From contig NZ_BBWQ01000018.1 in the NCBI RefSeq assembly GCF_001463885.1, positions 310,001 through 374,000 on the forward strand: DNA of 64,000 nt. Direction: 5' to 3'. Positions 10,223-19,154 of the stretch are shown here, in pieces. The notes under the pieces are model-generated. The model saw only the letters and a list, made by a program, of their open reading frames with translations, had not been told where the DNA came from and did no database searches. The translations under genes were made by a program, and so were the position numbers. The stretch is from Aureimonas altamirensis. Lineage in GTDB: Bacteria; Pseudomonadota; Alphaproteobacteria; Rhizobiales; Rhizobiaceae. Numbering within the stretch: position 1 is the first letter of the stretch; every line of letters starts with the position of its first letter.

Positions 10223-11700
10223 GCCACCCTCCCCATGATGGTCGCGTCCACGCCGCGATCCAGCCGATGGACGTCGCCGGTTCCGTGCTCCAGCCAGAAA
10301 CGGCGTAAGAGATTGGCCGCCACGAGCAGCCTGTAGTCGGCGCTGGCGCGCCAGTCGGACAGGGGCGTGAAATCTTCCGGTATGGCGGCTGCGGCCGCTT
10401 CGAAGCTGCGCTCGCAGAAGGGCGCGCCGGTCAGGGTAACCTCGGCGCCCGTCGCGCGCTTCGGCGTGCCCGCCATGCCGCCGAAGGCGATGCGCGCCTC
10501 TTCTATGATGCCGTCGCGCACGGTGATGCAGAAGCCTGCCGCGACGGCCGAGATATCGGCATGATGGCGCTTGGATACCTTGTAGGCGGACACCAGGCGG
10601 CCCGCCGGCAAGGGCACATGGATGGTCTCAAGGAACTCGCCCTTCTGCCTGTCCTGTTTTCCGTATGCGATGAAGAAATCCTCGAGCTTCATCCGGCGGC
10701 GCTGCCCGCGATGGCGCAAGGTAATCTCCGCACCCAGCGCGATCATCAGCGGCGGCGTCTCGCCGATGGGCGAGCCATTGGCGATGTTGCCGCCGATCGT
10801 GCCGGCATTGCGCACCTGCCAGCCGCCGATGCGCGACCAGTAGTCGGCAGCGCCCGGCACCAGCCGCCGGATGGTGTCCTCTGCCTCGCTGTAGGTGGCG
10901 CCGGCGCCGATGGACAGCCATTCGCCGTCCTGGGTAACGCCCTTCAATCCATCGAGGCCGCCGATGAAGATGGCGGGCGAAATCGGCTTCAGAAACTTGG
11001 TGACCCACAGGCCGACATCGGTTGCGCCGGCTACCAGCGTAGCCTCCGGCATGTCGGCATAGATCTGCGCGAACTGATCGAGATCGGCCGGCACCACGCC
11101 AAGGCCGGACGGGCCCTCCAGCCGCGCGCCGCTGCCGGCCAGTTTCGCCAACCGCGCCATGATGTCTTCCCGTTCGACGGCAAGCCTGTCGAAGGCCTGT
11201 CCGCCCGCGGCGGCTGCGGCCAGTGCAGCGCGCACGATGCTTTCATATCCGGTGCAGCGGCAGAGATTGCCCTGCAGCGCCGTCTCCACCGCGACGGCAT
11301 CGGGTTTGGGATTACCGATCCACAGGCCGTACAGCGCCATGACGATGCCGGGCGTGCAGAAGCCGCACTGCGAGCCATGGTGCTCCATCATCGCCAGCTG
11401 CACGGGGTGCAGGCCGCCTTGTGCACCCCTCAGATGCTCGATGGTTACGACATGGGTTGCGTGGCAGGACGCCAGGAAACGGATGCAGGCGTTGACCGGC
11501 TCGTAGACGAGGCGACCGTCCATGAGACGGCCGACAAGCACGGTGCACGCGCCGCAATCTCCCTCGGCGCAGCCCTCCTTTGTCCCCGTCAGGCGCAGTT
11601 GCAGGCGCAGGAAATCCAGAAGCGTCGCATCGGGTGCGCCGTCGCGCACCTCGATATCGCGATCGTTGAGAATGAACCGTATCCCATCGGCGTCGCGCAT
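10219..11700 (-). CDS. xdhA: Xanthine dehydrogenase, Fe-S/FAD subunit
   Basis: The 493-residue small subunit passes electrons from the molybdenum site to NAD+. Two [2Fe-2S] sites are visible: GCAEGDCGACTV near residue 42, and CGFCTPG plus LCRCTGY around residues 105-140. A FAD domain follows from about residue 195 (LVAGATDVG, IGGNIANGSPIGE). The ATG at 11700 is preceded by an excellent ribosome site (GGGAGGAAG). It is the first gene of the xdhABC-guaD operon and is divergent from a LysR gene, a classic arrangement for regulation from a shared 130-bp intergenic region. Confidence 0.94.
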
Positions 11701-11771
11701 TCGGCTTCCTCCCTTGCGTTGCGGTGAGACTAAGTCCGAGCGCCCCCTTGCCGACAGGCATCGTTTCGATG

Positions 11772-11796
11772 AAGACTTTATAGATCGCGTAGATAA
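11772..11796. promoter_or_regulatory. Candidate LysR operator between xdhA and lysR
   Basis: Within the 130-bp divergent intergenic region, TTAT and ATAA form a perfect inverted repeat separated by 11 bases (11778-11796), a LysR-type box geometry. It overlaps AAGACTTTA (11772-11780), which resembles the longer repeat at 729-741 and 4191-4203. LysR regulators usually bind between their own gene and the divergent target, so this is a reasonable operator candidate, but it is unproven. Confidence 0.35.
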
Positions 11797-11830
11797 TCGC
11801 GGTTCTCCCATCATCAGGGTCGGACATCGC

Positions 11831-12751
11831 ATGACGCATATCGACAGCCTGAGGCTTTTCATCCGTGTCGTCGAACTGGGCAGCATCACCGCCGGCGGGC
11901 GCGATGTGCGCATGACGCCGGCCGTCGCTTCCAACCGCATCCGCGCGCTGGAGCAGGCGCTGGGCATCCAGCTATTCAACCGCACGACGCGCAAGCTGAA
12001 GCCGACGGAGGCGGCACAGCTCTACTACGAACATGCGCGGCGCATCGTCGATGCCGTCGAGGAGGCCGACGCCCAGATGGCCGGCTATGCCGGACGCCCG
12101 CGCGGAACCATCCGCGTGGCTGCGCCGCTTGTGGCCGGCAAGACAATCGTCGGGCCGATCATTCCGGCTTTCGCCGACGCCTACCCCGACATCGAGCTGC
12201 GGGTACGGCTGACCGACCGGACCATCGACGTCTTCGACGACAGTCTCGACCTTGTCTTCTTTCTGGGGGAACTGCACGATTCCGGCCTGAGCTGGGCGCA
12301 TATCGCGGATTGCGACCGCGTCATCTGCGCCGCCCCTTCTTACCTTGCACGCCACGGCACGCCGGAACGGCCCGAAGACCTTGCCGCACACAACTGCCTG
12401 CTGCTGCGCTATCCGCGCTCCTCGGAATATTACTGGGTGCTGACCGGTGCGGACGGACCGCAGAAGATGCTGGTCAAGGGCAGCTTCGACGCCGACGACA
12501 GCGGCCTGCTCCTGGAATGGGCGCTGGCCGGAGCCGGCATCGTCAACCGGCCGCGCTTCGAGGTGGCCGCCGATCTGGCGGCAGGCAGGCTCGTGGAACT
12601 GCTGTCCGGGCACGCGCCGCCGCCGGCGCGATTTGGCCTGTTGTACCCCCATAGCCGCATGCGCAATCCGAAGTTGAAGGTTTTTGTGGACTTCGCGGTG
12701 CGTGAAGCAAAGAAAGCCCACCAGCGATTGTTGTCAGTCGAGGCGGCATGA
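11831..12751 (+). CDS. LysR-type regulator of the purine genes (predicted)
   Basis: The 306-residue protein has an N-terminal winged helix (about residues 1-60, with ASNRIRALEQALGIQLFNRTTRK) and a LysR substrate-binding domain from about residue 90. Starting at 11831 gives the normal family length. It is divergent from xdhA and precedes an AzgA purine permease gene, so control of purine uptake and oxidation is likely (inference). Its C-terminal domain resembles the truncated LysR at 3-278, so the purine island is bracketed by two paralogous regulators. The ligand may be a purine or urate, but nothing in the sequence fixes this. Confidence 0.88.
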   Translation: MTHIDSLRLFIRVVELGSITAGGRDVRMTPAVASNRIRALEQALGIQLFNRTTRKLKPTEAAQLYYEHARRIVDAVEEADAQMAGYAGRPRGTIRVAAPLVAGKTIVGPIIPAFADAYPDIELRVRLTDRTIDVFDDSLDLVFFLGELHDSGLSWAHIADCDRVICAAPSYLARHGTPERPEDLAAHNCLLLRYPRSSEYYWVLTGADGPQKMLVKGSFDADDSGLLLEWALAGAGIVNRPRFEVAADLAAGRLVELLSGHAPPPARFGLLYPHSRMRNPKLKVFVDFAVREAKKAHQRLLSVEAA

Positions 12752-12762
12752 TTTTCAATCAT
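12748..12762. promoter_or_regulatory. Perfect palindrome at the lysR stop, before the AzgA gene
   Basis: ATGATT-TTC-AATCAT is a 6-3-6 inverted repeat that begins in the last codons of the LysR gene and lies about 100 bases upstream of the permease start. It contains the T-N11-A spacing of LysR boxes. It could be an operator for the purine permease or part of a transcript end; no T-tract follows. Confidence 0.35.
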
Positions 12763-12860
12763 CTGTAGAAACTGAGTCCGCGAGTTCTGGTTAATCGCCT
12801 TGCCGCGATCTCCGTATTCTGGCCCGCATGAGCGGGATTGAACCCGACACCCCGGGAGGA

Positions 12861-14165
12861 ATGATGGCAGGGAAATGGTTCGACCTCGAGGCATTGGGTA
12901 CCAATGTCCGTACCGAGGTAATCGCCGGTGTCACCACGTTTTTGACGATGGCGTACATCATCTTCGTAAACCCCGAAATCCTGGCGACGACAGGCATGGA
13001 CCACGGGGCGGTCTTCGTGGCCACGTGCCTTGCCGCCGCGCTCGGCTCGGCCATCATGGGCCTGTGGGCGAACTGGCCGGTAGCCATGGCGCCCGGCATG
13101 GGCCTCAACGCCTTCTTCGCCTTCACCGTCGTCGCCGGCCTCGGCTTCACATGGCAGCAGGCGCTGGGTGCGGTCTTCATCTCCGGCCTCATCTTCCTGT
13201 TCCTGTCGGTAACCGGCATCCGCCGATGGCTGATCGCCGGCATACCGGCGTCGATGCGCAGCGCCATCGCCGCCGGCATCGGCCTGTTTCTGGCCATCAT
13301 CGCGCTCAAGAGCGCCGGCATCGTCGTCGCCAGCCCGGCCACGCTGATTACCCTCGGCGATCTGACCGCCAGCACGACGCTTCTGGCCATATTCGGCTTC
13401 TTCCTGATCGCGGCTCTGGATGCGCTGCGCGTCAAGGGCGCGATCCTGATCGGCATCATCGTGGTTACGCTGGCGGCGATGGTGACCGGTGACACCACCT
13501 TCTCCGGCATCGTCGACCTGCCGCCATCCCTGGCGCCGACCTTCCTGCAACTGGATATCTGGGGCGCCCTTGGCTTCGGCATCATCCATGTCGTGCTGGT
13601 GATGGTGCTTGTGGAGGTGTTCGACGCCACCGGCACGCTGATCGGCGTTGCCAAGCGCGCCGGCCTGCTGAAGGAAGGGCCCACCCACCAGAACCCGAAC
13701 CTCAGCCGCGCCCTGATGGCGGATTCGACGGCCATCCTGGCCGGCTCGGTGCTCGGAACATCGTCCACGACGGCCTATGTCGAAAGTGCATCGGGCGTGC
13801 AGGCCGGCGGCCGCTCGGGCCTGACGGCCCTCACCGTCGCCGTCCTGTTCCTGCTGGCGATGTTCTTCTCGCCACTGGCGGCGGCCGTTCCCGCTGCGGC
13901 GACGGCGCCGGCATTGCTGTTCGTGGCCACGCTGATGATGCGCGAGCTGGTCGAGGTGGAATGGGAAGACGTCACCACCGCCGCGCCCGCGGCGCTGACG
14001 GCCCTGGCCATGCCCTTCACCTATTCGATCGCCAACGGCCTCGCCTTCGGCTTCATCTCCTATGCGGTGTTGAAGCTGGTTACGGGTCGCGGCCGAGAAG
14101 TGCATCCCGCAACCTGGATCATCGCGGCGCTCTTTGCCATCAAGTTCGCCTTCTTCGGCGAATGA
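12861..14165 (+). CDS. AzgA-type purine (hypoxanthine/guanine/adenine) permease
   Basis: This multi-pass membrane protein of 434 residues belongs to the AzgA branch of purine permeases. The signatures are seen in order: GTNVRTEVIAGVTTFLTMAYIIFVNP, ATCLAAALGSAIMGL, MAPGMGLNAFFAFTVV, and the late ALMADSTAILAGSVLGTSSTTAYVESASGV loop. It imports oxopurines or adenine by proton symport (family knowledge). The start at 12861 (or the adjacent ATG at 12864) sits close behind GGGAGGA; an ATG at 12828 would add 11 residues but lacks a ribosome site. It follows the LysR gene on the same strand and provides a second purine uptake route beside the NCS2 carrier. Confidence 0.9.
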   Translation: MMAGKWFDLEALGTNVRTEVIAGVTTFLTMAYIIFVNPEILATTGMDHGAVFVATCLAAALGSAIMGLWANWPVAMAPGMGLNAFFAFTVVAGLGFTWQQALGAVFISGLIFLFLSVTGIRRWLIAGIPASMRSAIAAGIGLFLAIIALKSAGIVVASPATLITLGDLTASTTLLAIFGFFLIAALDALRVKGAILIGIIVVTLAAMVTGDTTFSGIVDLPPSLAPTFLQLDIWGALGFGIIHVVLVMVLVEVFDATGTLIGVAKRAGLLKEGPTHQNPNLSRALMADSTAILAGSVLGTSSTTAYVESASGVQAGGRSGLTALTVAVLFLLAMFFSPLAAAVPAAATAPALLFVATLMMRELVEVEWEDVTTAAPAALTALAMPFTYSIANGLAFGFISYAVLKLVTGRGREVHPATWIIAALFAIKFAFFGE

Positions 14166-14172
14166 CGCTTAC

Positions 14173-14201
14173 GGCCGGCAGTCCAATTCGGGCTGCCGGC
14201 C
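14173..14201 (+). terminator. Hairpin after the AzgA permease gene
   Basis: GGCCGGCAG and CTGCCGGCC form a perfect 9-bp stem with an 11-base loop, starting seven bases after the permease stop. No T-tract follows, so it may be a Rho-independent-like or mRNA-end hairpin only. Confidence 0.4.
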
Positions 14202-14264
14202 CCTCCTCCCCCGAACGGCCGCACGCTCTATCTTCGCGATGTACACCGTCGGGGCTTTAACTTC

Positions 14265-16157
14265 ATGGATATCATCTCATCCCAGCAGATGCGGAAGCTT
14301 CTGCCGCTGCTGACCGCCCTTGCGGTAACCGTGCTCGTCTTGAGCATCTCGGCAATCCTGTATCTCGGCCGGGAAATCTTCGTGCCCTTCGCCCTGGGCA
14401 TATTGTTGTCCTTCGTGCTGGCGCCCATCGTGATCGGGCTGCAAAGGCTGAACGTTCCGCGCAGCCTTGCCATCTCCGCCGCCATCCTGACGGCGACATG
14501 CGCGATCGTCGCGCTGATATTGCTGATCTTCTCGCAGGTCGCCAACCTCGCCGAGGACCTGCCAGGCTACCGCGCCACGATCCAGCAGAAGCTGGACAGC
14601 GTCGCCGAGGGTGAGTCACGGCCCAGCGGCCCGTACGGCCGCGCGCTGGAGGCCCTGCAGGGCATTGCATCGGACATCGAGAAGATCGGCGGCAGCGTCC
14701 CCGAAGATGCGGACGTTCCGGGTGTCGCGCGGCCAATGCCGGTGACGATCGTCTCGTCCGGCGGGGGCACGCTGGCCACGGCGGCAGCGGTAATCTCTCC
14801 GCTTCTCGGTCCGCTGACGACGCTTGGTATCGTCATCGTCTTCGCCATCTTCATTCTGCTGCAGCGCGAAGATCTGCGGAACCGCTTCATCAGGCTTGCC
14901 GGCACGGACGACCTGCAGCAGACGACGGCGGCCATCGACGACGCCGCCCTGCGGCTATCGCGCCTGCTTCTGTTCCAGTTCGGCATGAACGCGGCCTTCG
15001 GCCTCATCACCGGAGCCGGCCTCTACGTGATCGGCGTGCCGAGCCCGTTCCTGTGGGGCATTCTCGGCGGCATCCTTCGATACATTCCCTATGTCGGCGG
15101 GTTCATCGGAGCGGGGCTGCCGATGATGCTGGCCTTCGCAGTCGATCCCGGCTGGAACATGATCCTGTGGACGGCCCTTCTGTACATCGCCGTCGAAACG
15201 GCGATGTCCAACATCGTGGAGCCCATCCTGTATGGGCATTCGTCCGGCCTGTCGCCGGTCGCGATCATCCTTGCGGCGCTGATATGGGCTCTGTTGTGGG
15301 GCCCTGTCGGGCTGATCCTGGCGACACCGCTGACGATCTGCCTTGTCGTGCTGGCGCGCTATGTGCCGGCGCTCGGCATCATCGACATCATGTTCGGCGA
15401 CAAGCCGGCCCTGTCGCCGCATCAGATATTCTACCAGCGGATGCTGGCCGGAGAGCCTCAGGAGGCGGGGCTGCAGGCACGCGAATTCCTGCGCGAGCGG
15501 GCACTGGTGACCTATTACGACGAAGTGGCGCTGGAAGGCATCCGGCTTGCGCATGACGACGTCGCGCGCCTTGCCGTGCAGGGCAAACGGCTGGAGACGC
15601 TGCAGCATGCGGCGATGGCGCTGGTGGAGCGGCTCGACAGGGTGGAAAGCCCCCTGCCGCGCGGCGGCGTGGTGCGGACAGAGGCAAAGGCGGCGGTGGA
15701 AGCCGCCGGGCCGGATAGAGCAGGTGCGCTGGTGGTGCAGCGCCCGGAAGACCTCAAGCCCGAATGGCGCGTCGCCCGCCCCGTCGTTTGCATATCCGGC
15801 AACGATCCGCTCGATGCGACGGTGGCGGCGATGCTGGCCCAGGTGCTGACGCGGCATGGCCTGACGGCCGAGACGGTGGCCTGGGCTGACCTTGCGAAAA
15901 ACCCGCCTTCCGCCACTGACGCGTCGGACGTCCGACTGGTCTGCCTGTCCTTCCTGGAGCCGCTTTCCACCGTGCACCTGCGCATGATGGTGCGCCAGGT
16001 GCACCGGATTGCCCCGAAGGCCCACGTCTTCGTTGGCATATGGCGTCAACGGGATCCGGCCATGGTGGCGCAGCTTGCCACGCGTCTGCACACGGACGCA
16101 CTCGTCACCACATTCTCGGCAGCGTTGGTGGAGGCACAGAAGCTGGCCGCGAAGTAA
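14265..16157 (+). CDS. AI-2E family transporter with long cytosolic C-terminal domain
   Basis: Residues about 1-370 are the AI-2E (PerM/TqsA/YdiK) transporter core. Hydrophobic helices begin at residue 12, and the family signatures GILGGILRYIPYVGGFIGAGLP and VEPILYGHSSGLSPVAIILAALIWALLWGPVGLILATPLT are present. Family members export small solutes or signals; the substrate cannot be predicted here. Residues about 380-630 form a soluble extension. Its last part (RPVVCISGNDPLDATVAAML onward) has alternating strands and helices like a flavodoxin/B12-binding-type fold, although no cofactor-binding His motif is clear. It stands alone and converges on the two-component genes at 16168. Confidence 0.85.
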   Translation: MDIISSQQMRKLLPLLTALAVTVLVLSISAILYLGREIFVPFALGILLSFVLAPIVIGLQRLNVPRSLAISAAILTATCAIVALILLIFSQVANLAEDLPGYRATIQQKLDSVAEGESRPSGPYGRALEALQGIASDIEKIGGSVPEDADVPGVARPMPVTIVSSGGGTLATAAAVISPLLGPLTTLGIVIVFAIFILLQREDLRNRFIRLAGTDDLQQTTAAIDDAALRLSRLLLFQFGMNAAFGLITGAGLYVIGVPSPFLWGILGGILRYIPYVGGFIGAGLPMMLAFAVDPGWNMILWTALLYIAVETAMSNIVEPILYGHSSGLSPVAIILAALIWALLWGPVGLILATPLTICLVVLARYVPALGIIDIMFGDKPALSPHQIFYQRMLAGEPQEAGLQAREFLRERALVTYYDEVALEGIRLAHDDVARLAVQGKRLETLQHAAMALVERLDRVESPLPRGGVVRTEAKAAVEAAGPDRAGALVVQRPEDLKPEWRVARPVVCISGNDPLDATVAAMLAQVLTRHGLTAETVAWADLAKNPPSATDASDVRLVCLSFLEPLSTVHLRMMVRQVHRIAPKAHVFVGIWRQRDPAMVAQLATRLHTDALVTTFSAALVEAQKLAAK

Positions 16158-16167
16158 CGCGCGGCCC

Positions 16168-16557
16168 TTACGCGGCCGGCGCGGCGCTGCCCTGCTTTTC
16201 CACCAGCGCCTCGATCTGGCCAAGCAGCCTGGCAAAATCCACAGGCTTGGCATGGTAGTCGTCGCAGCCGGCGGCGATGGTCTTTTCACGGTCGCCGGAC
16301 ATAGCATGCGCCGTCAAAGCGATAATCGGCATGCGTGGCAGGGAGGCATCGGCGCGGATGGTGCGCGCCGCTGTCCAGCCGTCGACGATAGGCAGGTTCA
16401 TATCCAGCAGGATGATGTCCGGATTGGTGATGCGCGCCTTGTCGATGCCGTCCTGCCCATCATGGGCCAGGATCACCTCATACCCCTTGCGCTGCAAGCG
16501 ACGCGACAGGAAATCCCAGATTTCCTCGTGGTCCTCGACAAGCAGGATGCGCGTCAT
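16168..16557 (-). CDS. Single-domain response regulator (CheY-like)
   Basis: The 129-residue protein is a lone receiver domain. The acidic pair is in LLVEDHEE, the phosphoacceptor Asp is in ILLDMNLP, the conserved Thr is in IALTAHAM and the Lys is in HAKPVDF. There is no output domain, so it acts by protein-protein contact or as a phosphate relay. Its start overlaps the stop of the hybrid kinase gene by four bases (ATGA), which makes it the obvious partner of that kinase. The adaptor-like DKARITNPDIILLDMNLPIVDGW segment resembles receivers of multi-step phosphorelays. Confidence 0.9.
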   Translation of the reverse strand: MTRILLVEDHEEIWDFLSRRLQRKGYEVILAHDGQDGIDKARITNPDIILLDMNLPIVDGWTAARTIRADASLPRMPIIALTAHAMSGDREKTIAAGCDDYHAKPVDFARLLGQIEALVEKQGSAAPAA

Positions 16558-19106
16558 TCGGAAGTCTCCTGTGCTGGCGAAACGATAACGCGTATCTGGG
16601 CGGCAAGCTCCGGCAACTCGATCTCCTTTTTTACGATGACCTCGTCCGTCTCGGCACGAAGCCGGCGGAATTCATCCCGGGTCAGGTCTTTCGATGTCAG
16701 TACGATGATCGGGGTCTGCGCCGTCTCCGGACGGGCGCGTGCAGCCCGGATGAAGGCGAAGCCATCCATCTGCGGCATCACCAGGTCGGTCAGGATCAGG
16801 TCGGGTGTCTTTTCGGTCAGGGCGTCCAGCGCCATGCGCCCGTTGGACGCCGTCATGACCCCATATCCCTCGCGCTCCAAGATTTCACGCGTGCGGGCCA
16901 GAAAATCCTCGTCGTCGTCGACAGCCAGAACCAGCGCGTTGGCGGCCGTGCGGAACCGGTCCATAACCTTGCGCAGATGCCCCCATTCCACGGGCTTGAG
17001 CAGGTAATCGGAAGCACCCAGCGCATAGCCGAGGCTGTGCTCGTCGATCACCGTCAGCATCACCACCGGAATACGTGACAGGTCGGCATCGGCCTTGAGC
17101 GCCGACAGCACCGACCATCCGTCCATGCGCGGCATCGTCACATCGAGAAGAATGACATCCGGGCGCACCAGCGCCGCCATCTCCAGCCCCGCCAGACCAT
17201 CGGCCGCTGTGCGGACAAGAAACCCTTCGCGCGTCAGGAAGCGTGCGACAAGGTCGCGTGCGTTCGGATCGTCATCGATGGCCAGCACCACGCCGGACGA
17301 GGAATTGCGCTCCGCCGCGGCGATCGGCTGCATGGCCGGCGCCTCCACGACGCTGGCCGTCGCGATGGCGGGAATCTTGATGGTGAAGGTGGTGCCCTCG
17401 CCCGACCGGCTGACAACCGCGATGTCGCCCCCCAGCATCTTGGAGAACGCCTTGGTGATGGCAAGGCCCAGCCCGGTGCCGCCGAATTTGCGGGTGGTGG
17501 AGGCATCGGCCTGCGTGAAGCGCTGGAACAGCCGGCCCAGCTCTTCCTGCGTCATGCCGATGCCGTCATCCTGCACCTCGAAGACAAGCCAGTCGCGCTT
17601 GTCCGCCGCCTCGCGCCGCACCCGAAGGATGATCGTTCCGTTTTCGGTGAACTTGGCCGCGTTGGACAGAAGGTTGATGACGCATTGCCGCAGCTTGACC
17701 TGGTCGGTATGGGCCTCGCCAAGGCCAGGCCCCGCGTCGATGACGAAGCGGTTGCCCTTCTTGTCCATGAGGCTTCCGACGGTGGCCGCGATCTCTTCCA
17801 CGACCGTGTCGACGGAAAAGCTTTCGGTATAGACCTCCATCCGCTCGGCCTCGATCTTCGACAGGTCGAGCACGTCGTTGATGAGGCTCAGAAGGTGGCG
17901 AGCATTGGCGTTGATCTTGCCGAGATCCGCAAGCAAACTCTGCTCGCCCATGTCGGTCACTTCTTCCTCGAGCATCTCGGTATAACCGATGACGGCCGTC
18001 AGCGGCGTGCGAAGCTCGTGGCTCATATTGGCAATGAACTGGCTTTTCGCCCGGTTGGCATTTTCGGCTATGTCACGCGCGGTTTCCAACTCGCGCTCCT
18101 GCGCGCGTTGGTGCGTTACGTCGGTATTGGTGCCGAACCAGCGCAGAACGGCGCCATCCGCCCCACGGATCGGCACCGCGCGCGTCAAGAACCAGCCATA
18201 GGTTTCGTCGGCGCCGCGCAGCGGAAAGGTGTCTTCCCATTCCCGCGCCGCAGCCACCGAAGCGTCGAACCCGGCCCGGACACGGTCGATATGGTCGGGA
18301 TGCACTGCCTCGAGCCAGCGATGGTCTCCGAGGTCTTCCAGGGAGCGACCGGTGTAATCGAACCAGCGGCGATTGTACCAGAAGATGTCCCCGTTCTTTT
18401 GAGCCATCCATGCCATCTGCGGGATATTCTCGGCCAGCGCCTCGAACTGGGCGTTGGTCTCCCGAAGCCGCGCCTGCCGCCGCAGGGCCAGCCAGGCCAG
18501 CGCCAGTGCCGCGACGGCCGCGATTGCAAACGCGATGCCGGAGACAAGCTCGACCTGCCGCCGCTCTATCGTGATCGAGGCGATCTGCGTCGATGCCCCT
18601 TCCTGTACGGTATTGATGATGGCGCGCACGGCATCCATGCGCGCCTTGCCTTCGCCCGAGCGGACCATCTGGGCCGCTGCCTCGAAGCCGTCCACGGCGC
18701 GCGTTCGTACCGCCTCTTCCGCAAACTGCGTCTGCGCGCCGATGGCGGATCGCAGCTCATCCAGTGCCGCGCCGTCGGCGTGGGCGTCGGACCATGCGGT
18801 CTCGAGCTGGGAGATCTGCGCGCCCAGCGCCGCCAGCGCGCCTTCATAAGGCTCCAGAAAATTCTCAAGCCCCGTCAGAACATATCCGCGCTGCCCGGAT
18901 TCCAGCGACAGAAGCGTCGACAGCACCTTCTGCGTCTCGTCGATCAGGCGTACCTGCGCCGCGATCGCGTCCGTCTTCTGGGACGATGACCAGAATGTCC
19001 ACGCAAACAGGGCAATCCCGACCGCGAGAGCGGCGATCGCTGCCTTTTCGAAGCGGCCGAGACGGCCAATCAAGCCGGGCATCTCCCTTGCCGAACCATC
19101 ACCCAT
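16554..19106 (-). CDS. Hybrid sensor histidine kinase: CHASE3-PAS-HisKA-HATPase-REC-REC
   Basis: This 850-residue membrane kinase has a first membrane helix at about residues 20-38 and a CHASE3 periplasmic helical sensor (LLSLESGQRGYVLTG). A second membrane helix lies at about 190-208. A PAS domain follows (ENIPQMAWMAQKNGDIFWYN), then HisKA (SHELRTPLTAVIGY), HATPase (LSNAAKFTENG, GTGLGLAI) and two receivers with Asp in ILLDVTMPRMDGW and LILTDLVMPQMDG. The signal is unknown. Together with the coupled CheY-like protein downstream, three receivers are available, which implies a phosphorelay. No DNA-binding output is encoded nearby. Confidence 0.92.
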   Translation of the reverse strand: MGDGSAREMPGLIGRLGRFEKAAIAALAVGIALFAWTFWSSSQKTDAIAAQVRLIDETQKVLSTLLSLESGQRGYVLTGLENFLEPYEGALAALGAQISQLETAWSDAHADGAALDELRSAIGAQTQFAEEAVRTRAVDGFEAAAQMVRSGEGKARMDAVRAIINTVQEGASTQIASITIERRQVELVSGIAFAIAAVAALALAWLALRRQARLRETNAQFEALAENIPQMAWMAQKNGDIFWYNRRWFDYTGRSLEDLGDHRWLEAVHPDHIDRVRAGFDASVAAAREWEDTFPLRGADETYGWFLTRAVPIRGADGAVLRWFGTNTDVTHQRAQERELETARDIAENANRAKSQFIANMSHELRTPLTAVIGYTEMLEEEVTDMGEQSLLADLGKINANARHLLSLINDVLDLSKIEAERMEVYTESFSVDTVVEEIAATVGSLMDKKGNRFVIDAGPGLGEAHTDQVKLRQCVINLLSNAAKFTENGTIILRVRREAADKRDWLVFEVQDDGIGMTQEELGRLFQRFTQADASTTRKFGGTGLGLAITKAFSKMLGGDIAVVSRSGEGTTFTIKIPAIATASVVEAPAMQPIAAAERNSSSGVVLAIDDDPNARDLVARFLTREGFLVRTAADGLAGLEMAALVRPDVILLDVTMPRMDGWSVLSALKADADLSRIPVVMLTVIDEHSLGYALGASDYLLKPVEWGHLRKVMDRFRTAANALVLAVDDDEDFLARTREILEREGYGVMTASNGRMALDALTEKTPDLILTDLVMPQMDGFAFIRAARARPETAQTPIIVLTSKDLTRDEFRRLRAETDEVIVKKEIELPELAAQIRVIVSPAQETSE

Positions 19107-19154
19107 GCAATCCGTACCCGTGGCCAGAAAACCGATGCAGTGGAAGATGGTCCG

